Shown here piece by piece: positions 59,559-64,000 of a DNA stretch of 64,000 nucleotides (positions are counted from its first letter, which is position 1; each line of letters opens with the position of its first letter). The position numbers and the translations under genes were made by a program. The notes under the pieces are model-generated. The model worked only from the letters and a program-made list of their open reading frames with translations. It searched no databases and was not told the DNA's origin. Origin of the DNA: Lineus longissimus (lineage: Eukaryota > Nemertea > Pilidiophora > Heteronemertea > Lineidae); contig NC_088308.1 in the NCBI RefSeq assembly GCF_910592395.1, positions 25,683,501-25,747,500 of the forward strand, given 5' to 3'.

Positions 59559-60035
59559 GTATCTTTGTATCAAAGACAAAATACATTGACATTGTGGTTA
59601 AATATGTTCAATAATAATATCATACCTATTTACAGGAAATATACAAGTACCATGTCAGAATGACCTTCACACTCTGGGAAACCGGTCTCTCATGCTGAAT
59701 TATTTTGCTAGAAGTGAATTTTGAGAACAAATACCAAATATGGGCATTAATAATGATTCCAAGGCCAACCGCCTCTAACCAGTTAGAGACACCAACCAAT
59801 TCAAAGTATCTAGATTCAACAATGAAAGAAAGATGCTGCTCTTGACTCTTTCAAACCACCAGACTGCGAGATTCGAGCAAAACTGGTCGCTACAAAACCC
59901 AAACAATAAATCTATATTTTTTGAAAAAATTCCAAGCAAAAACCGCAATAGTTATTTCTGAATGTGGCTGCTGCATGGATGTAACTTTATTTGAGTTTTT
60001 CATGATATGCAAAGTCTTTTTCAATCCAAAACTGT

Positions 60036-61446
60036 TTACAAAGGCTCTTCCACACGAGGTTGTCCTCCAACTCTTGGTTTGTTTGGGTTATTCTCCAATA
60101 ACCAATCAGCTAGCCAGGTCTGAAACAAAAGTTAATAATTAGTCAAAAAATGGTACCTATCATATGATCTGACAACATCTGCACGGAGACGAGTTGGATG
60201 GTGACAAATCCAGACAGTGACTTCACTGAGTGATGTTTGCTGCTTAATAATATATCATCTTGTCATGACAATAATACTGTCTTGTCAGTTGTACTCCAGC
60301 TGAATACATATAGTTATCTAGGATAAATTAACACTTACAACTGGTTCTGACGGCTTTTGTTTGCAGAGTTCCGTGAGACCCTTGAGTAGAGTCGGGTTGA
60401 CAGACTTGGATAGGTAGTCCCTTGCAGCCTGACCAGTTGGGATTGGTTCCACCACACCTAAAACAAGAAGAGCAATATCATTTAGAAGCAATCTCAGGCC
60501 ATTAGGAGAGAACTAACATCATGAAGGAACACTCTTTTTACCCTAACAAGAAGTAAATGTTACCAATATAGTTAAGAAATCTTTGTTAATCATGTAAATC
60601 ACCGTTTTGCTGCAGAGTGTAGAAGGAATACGATATGAAGTTTGGTAATCCTTGTCATCAGAAGATTATTACTTACTATCTGGGAAGAAGAATCTAATTT
60701 CTCTCTCTCCACTGCTGAGACTGTCACTTCCATGGAGGGCATTGCGCTGGTCATCTGTACCATAGATTGCTCGCAGACTGAAAGATGTGGGAAAATGACT
60801 ATGAAATATAATCATGAAGTGAAAAAAGATCTAACAAAATGTGGCTAATGAATCACTTTCCTTCGGCCTTTGCAGCAACACTGTCAAATATACATATATA
60901 TCCCTGATGTTATGAGCACCTCAACTCAACTTACCAGTCTGGATGTGTCTGTCTGGCTTTAAGTGTGTTAGTCGGTCCAATTAACTCCCTCCAGTATGTG
61001 ATGGCTTTTTCTTTTGATAAAACAAATGCTATGATTGGACCACTACTCATGTATGCTACCAAGCTGGGGAAAAATAATTTTCCAAAGTGTTCTGCGTAAA
61101 AATCGCTGGCTTGCTCTGGTGTCAAGTGCACTCTTCTTTTCTGTAAATATAACAAAAGAGAGAATGAAAATAAACATAATTTATGAGAAAAAATGACTGT
61201 TGATTGGTAAAGACCTAAGTATAATATAGACCTAATGATATGATGTCACTGTCAACCAAGCCAAAAGGAAAAGGATTGATCATTGATGTTATTTCTTACC
61301 TGTAAAATTGTGAAGCCAGATCTCAAAATGATGTCTTCAATTTCTTCTGCTCTATGCACCGCATCTGGCTTTATTATCGCCAAGGTACGTTCCACAAATA
61401 TTTGTGGTACCACCATGCCAATATGATCACCAGATTCTTCCATCAT
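60036..61446 (-). CDS. NME5: NME5, ciliary nucleoside-diphosphate-kinase-like protein
   Basis: Five exons: 61446-61300, 61140-60935, 60777-60677, 60457-60339 and 60119-60036 (218 residues; human 212). The NDPK-like domain spans about residues 16-150, with ERTLAIIKPDAV, AYMSSGP, HPDCLRAIYGTDDQRNALHGSDS; the histidine of the HGSDS motif is the phospho-acceptor in active NDP kinases. A Dpy-30-like segment follows (about residues 158-208: YLSKSVNPTLLKGLTELCKQKP ... WLADWLLENNPNKP). By family knowledge NME5 belongs to motile cilia and sperm flagella and associates with radial spokes. It keeps HGSDS, whereas human NME5 as I remember it has a changed residue after HGS. Two tandem Met codons open the frame; either could start. 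Divergent from FBF1 with an X-box-like site in between. Confidence 0.95.
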
Positions 61447-62475
61447 CTTTACTCAGTTTGCTTTTTGGTGGGGATAATTGTGAGGGCCACTTGCAAATGT
61501 CATGAATGTATTGTGGTTGCTATGTGAACGACCTTGACCTGTGAGTAACTAAACTACGGACCACATTTTCGATTGGCTACCATATTAGCTAATTTCAAAT
61601 TTAGATTAAAAACAAACAGCTATTTCGCATAAAATCTTCTTATATTAATAATCTAGATATTTTTGTCCTAAAATTAAATAATAATGATAGTTTGTAGCAT
61701 ATTGTACATTAAATTTTGGTCTGAAGCCGTGAAACGTTTTGAAGAATGGCGGACGTTTGGTCTGCTCTGAATATTTTTGGATAAATCAGCCTGTCTTGCC
61801 TATCTACAAGACATTTTGAGCAAATCTTTACAACGAAAATAAAGATGAATAGTGTATGAATCTATTTATGTTGTTTGGAGAAATGCACTCGAAAGAGTAA
61901 CATCCCTGAACCCCCTGTTCTAACCTGTTCTCGTATATCAAATCACAAATGTACACAGATTGACAGAAGCCTATGTTATGTACACTGTACACTGTACAGT
62001 GTACATATCATTGATGGACATGTCCGGACAGACATTATTGGTTTGAGTTGAAAAAGTTTAGAATGACTGATGTGAATAGTGTGGCTGAATCGAGTAGCAA
62101 TGTATGAAAAATGACATTTCCATGTGATTGATTCAGGATTGTCAATGTCAGTAGAGTATGAGTAGGGCGACATTCACATTGTCATTGATTCACATTTTTA
62201 ATCATCGTAATTGTCATTATCATCTAACTGACAGCTGTCGACCGTCACTGTCACTCACCAACTGTGTTGCCGTACTCGGGAAGTCCGTCCCACAAAAAAA
62301 TTAACATGTTTCTTTATGCAAAGATTTAAAATGATAAAGACAGTGTTGTCTGTTGATGCCTTTGGCTATCTAAAGCTACATTTAATTCTTTGTTACATGT
62401 ATGATGTAGGCCTCCATTCAGTCAAGTTTTTTCTCATTGGCAATATGTTCTCACCAGCATTATTCATTTTTTTAG
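61447..62475. other. Divergent promoter region between NME5 and FBF1
   Basis: It probably contains both promoters and the unlocated first FBF1 exon(s). It also holds a 29-bp palindrome at 61978-62006 (ATGTACACTGTAC, three bases, then its reverse complement) and the X-box-like site at 61516-61529. Confidence 0.5.
61516..61529 (+). promoter_or_regulatory. RFX X-box-like site between NME5 and FBF1
   Basis: GTTGCTATGTGAAC agrees with 12 of 14 positions of the X-box consensus GTYNCCATRGNAAC. It is 70 bases upstream of the NME5 start codon, where X-boxes of ciliary genes commonly lie. Confidence 0.5.
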
Positions 62476-64000
62476 GGTTGGAAGCCAGGACAAAAGAAGT
62501 CAAAGGGTAGGTGCAATATGTAGGCCATCAAAGTTTTAAAATATGTATTTATATCATGGAGGAAAAAACTATACATGCATAACAAGCTTACAGTTTGTTA
62601 CTGTTGTTTCAGGAACATCCTATAAACCTCAACTCAATATTATTGGTCTCAAAACCATCACTGTGCATGTGTCACTGTAAGAACTGTCTATTTTATACCA
62701 TTCCATACCATACTAAGTTCTAAACTATGCATGTGTCTTTTAAAACTGGTTTACAGGCATTACTGCTGGTAGAAAAGGTGTATATGAACGGCACTGTAAG
62801 TGATGTTGTCTATTCAATACCACCAGTCCAATTCAAGTTTGCTACGCTAATTGTTTATACATGCAAGCTGACATATTTGCAAGATGCTTTATCGGCATTG
62901 TTTATACTTGCTATTTTTTGTGTTTTATTTTTTGTAGTACAATACAAATTGTGACTCTTATCCATTGTAATATATTTCATCATGTTTTATTCTCTTTTCA
63001 CATTTAATATGAACCTGTAAATGTTTGCATGCTTTTTATTTTTCACAATTACTGATATGAGTATTTGTCAAAATCTTACGGAAATTCCTGTTACAGTGTA
63101 GTATTGTCAGAATGCTAATACAAGCGCACAAATACACCCCACTTGACTGTCACTGACTGCCCAATTGTCTATGTTTTTCAGGCAAAGCATCAGCTGATTT
63201 GGATAATGCCCTTGGTGACCTTCTTGGAGACGATGGTGAGTTGATGGAATCTTTGTGCTATGTTGTATATGAATCTTGATGTTTTTACTGGCCCCTCCCC
63301 TTCTTCTCTACTGGATCCTATACCATTTCAATCCTGTCCATTTCAGACTCACTTTCACTTGATTCTCCGAAACCAAAGAAAGTATCAGCAAAGGCCTCAT
63401 TCGGTGGAAAAGGAAAAACAAGGTATGCATTTTATATAAATTGCAGGAGCACTGCTTGGTGTGGGTTTGACCCTTACTGAATGGTAAAATACCAGCACAA
63501 AATAGCAAGTATATGGATCAAAGGCTTTGTTTAGGGGTCCTTACTTTGTTGCTCGAGGGCACCACAATCTTTGGCCCACAATGGGAAACTCTAACTTTGA
63601 ATGAACCGGGCAAATGTAGATTTGTGAAGTGCACTGTTCATTTTGCAGTGGTCGGGATGATGATTTCTATAGCAGCCTTGCAGCAGATGCTGACTATTCT
63701 GAGCTGTCCATATCGGAGGCAGATCCAAATGAGATGGCAAAATCTTTAGCTGTGAGTATTCAGTTTCTCTCTGATTCTCTCTAAGAGACATTATTGTCCC
63801 GTGACCAGAGTGAAAGAGGATGATTTTAGCGCAGCCAATCTATAGATGCATAACACACAGTCTAGGTCTCCCGTTCAAAGTAATTTTGATACCTCCACCT
63901 AGGTGGCAGTGCCTCATGGTTTTGAAAATCACACACTATGACTATAGTTAGTAGTATCATAAAAAATGGGCCTTTATACACAGGGCTTTGATGACATGGA
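62476..64000 (+). CDS. FBF1: FBF1 (Fas-binding factor 1), 5' part, cut by the window edge
   Basis: Exons recognised: 62476-62506, 63182-63235, 63347-63422, 63649-63751 and 63984 to the window end. They encode GWKPGQKKSKGKASADLDNALGDLLGDDDSLSLDSPKPKK..., then DYSELSISEADPNEMAKSLAGFDDMD, which matches the N-terminal region of vertebrate FBF1 (ISEADPQ...LDGMD). By family knowledge FBF1 is a distal-appendage/transition-fibre protein of centrioles, needed for ciliary gating; its coiled-coil C-terminal half would lie beyond this window. The exon at 62476 is the weakest call (31 bases, phase 0), and the start codon exon is not identified. Confidence 0.82.

Larger units (their letters stand above)
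57001..60035. other. Convergent 3' flanks of the USP gene and NME5
   Basis: No coding gene recognised. It probably holds a long USP 3' UTR up to the poly(A) signal at 59149-59154, the foldback element copy at 58530-58750 inside it, and the NME5 3' UTR with its signal at 59553-59558. Confidence 0.55.

Overview
The window is nuclear DNA of a non-vertebrate bilaterian. It is AT-rich, its genes are split by GT-AG introns of mostly a few hundred bases, and it carries many short inverted-repeat elements. The gene set includes orthologs of LRMDA, C7orf50, PIGX, XPO6, NME5 and FBF1. From general knowledge this set suggests a marine deuterostome or lophotrochozoan (echinoderm, hemichordate, lancelet, mollusc or brachiopod) rather than an insect or nematode. 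I cannot name the species. Exon models were built by eye from splice sites, reading phase and remembered family conservation; every model quoted keeps an open frame across its junctions.

Layout. 1-12822: no gene recognised; degenerate repeats, a piggyBac-like MITE and a short TACAGTAGAA element. 12823-17112 (-): ASB-type ankyrin/SOCS-box protein. 17719-19376 (+): PIGX. 21957-31421 (-): XPO6 (exportin-6). 32252-33064 (+): TMEM186. 33906-35283 (-): C7orf50 ortholog. 36354-37291 (+): FAM241B. 38744-41720 (-): LRMDA. 44243-45337 (+): unrecognised single-exon single-pass membrane protein. 46934-48437 (-): MRPL12. 49594-57000 (+): USP36/USP42-type deubiquitinase. 60036-61446 (-): NME5. 62476-64000 (+): 5' part of FBF1, running off the window.

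The twelve genes alternate -,+,-,+ throughout, so they form six head-to-head pairs with start-to-start gaps of roughly 0.6-2.5 kb. Downstream ends face each other. Candidate promoter elements lie in several of these gaps: a TATA box before PIGX, an ETS site between C7orf50 and FAM241B, two MITF/TFE-type TCAYRTGA boxes before LRMDA, an NRF-1-like site between MRPL12 and the USP gene, and an RFX X-box-like site between the two cilium genes NME5 and FBF1.

The genes are mostly housekeeping and do not form one pathway. They cover GPI-anchor synthesis (PIGX), actin/profilin nuclear export (XPO6), mitochondrial translation and complex I assembly (MRPL12, TMEM186), nucleolar biology (C7orf50, the USP gene), cilia (NME5, FBF1), endolysosomal or pigment-organelle biology (LRMDA, possibly FAM241B) and ubiquitin ligation (ASB). 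Several neighbours share a human chromosome arm (MRPL12, USP36 and FBF1 on 17q25; LRMDA and FAM241B on 10q22; XPO6 and TMEM186 on 16p), so the block appears to preserve old linkage. The repeat fraction includes two almost identical 221-bp foldback elements with different 4-bp flanking duplications, which look recently mobile. I found no CRISPR array, rRNA or intact tRNA gene.
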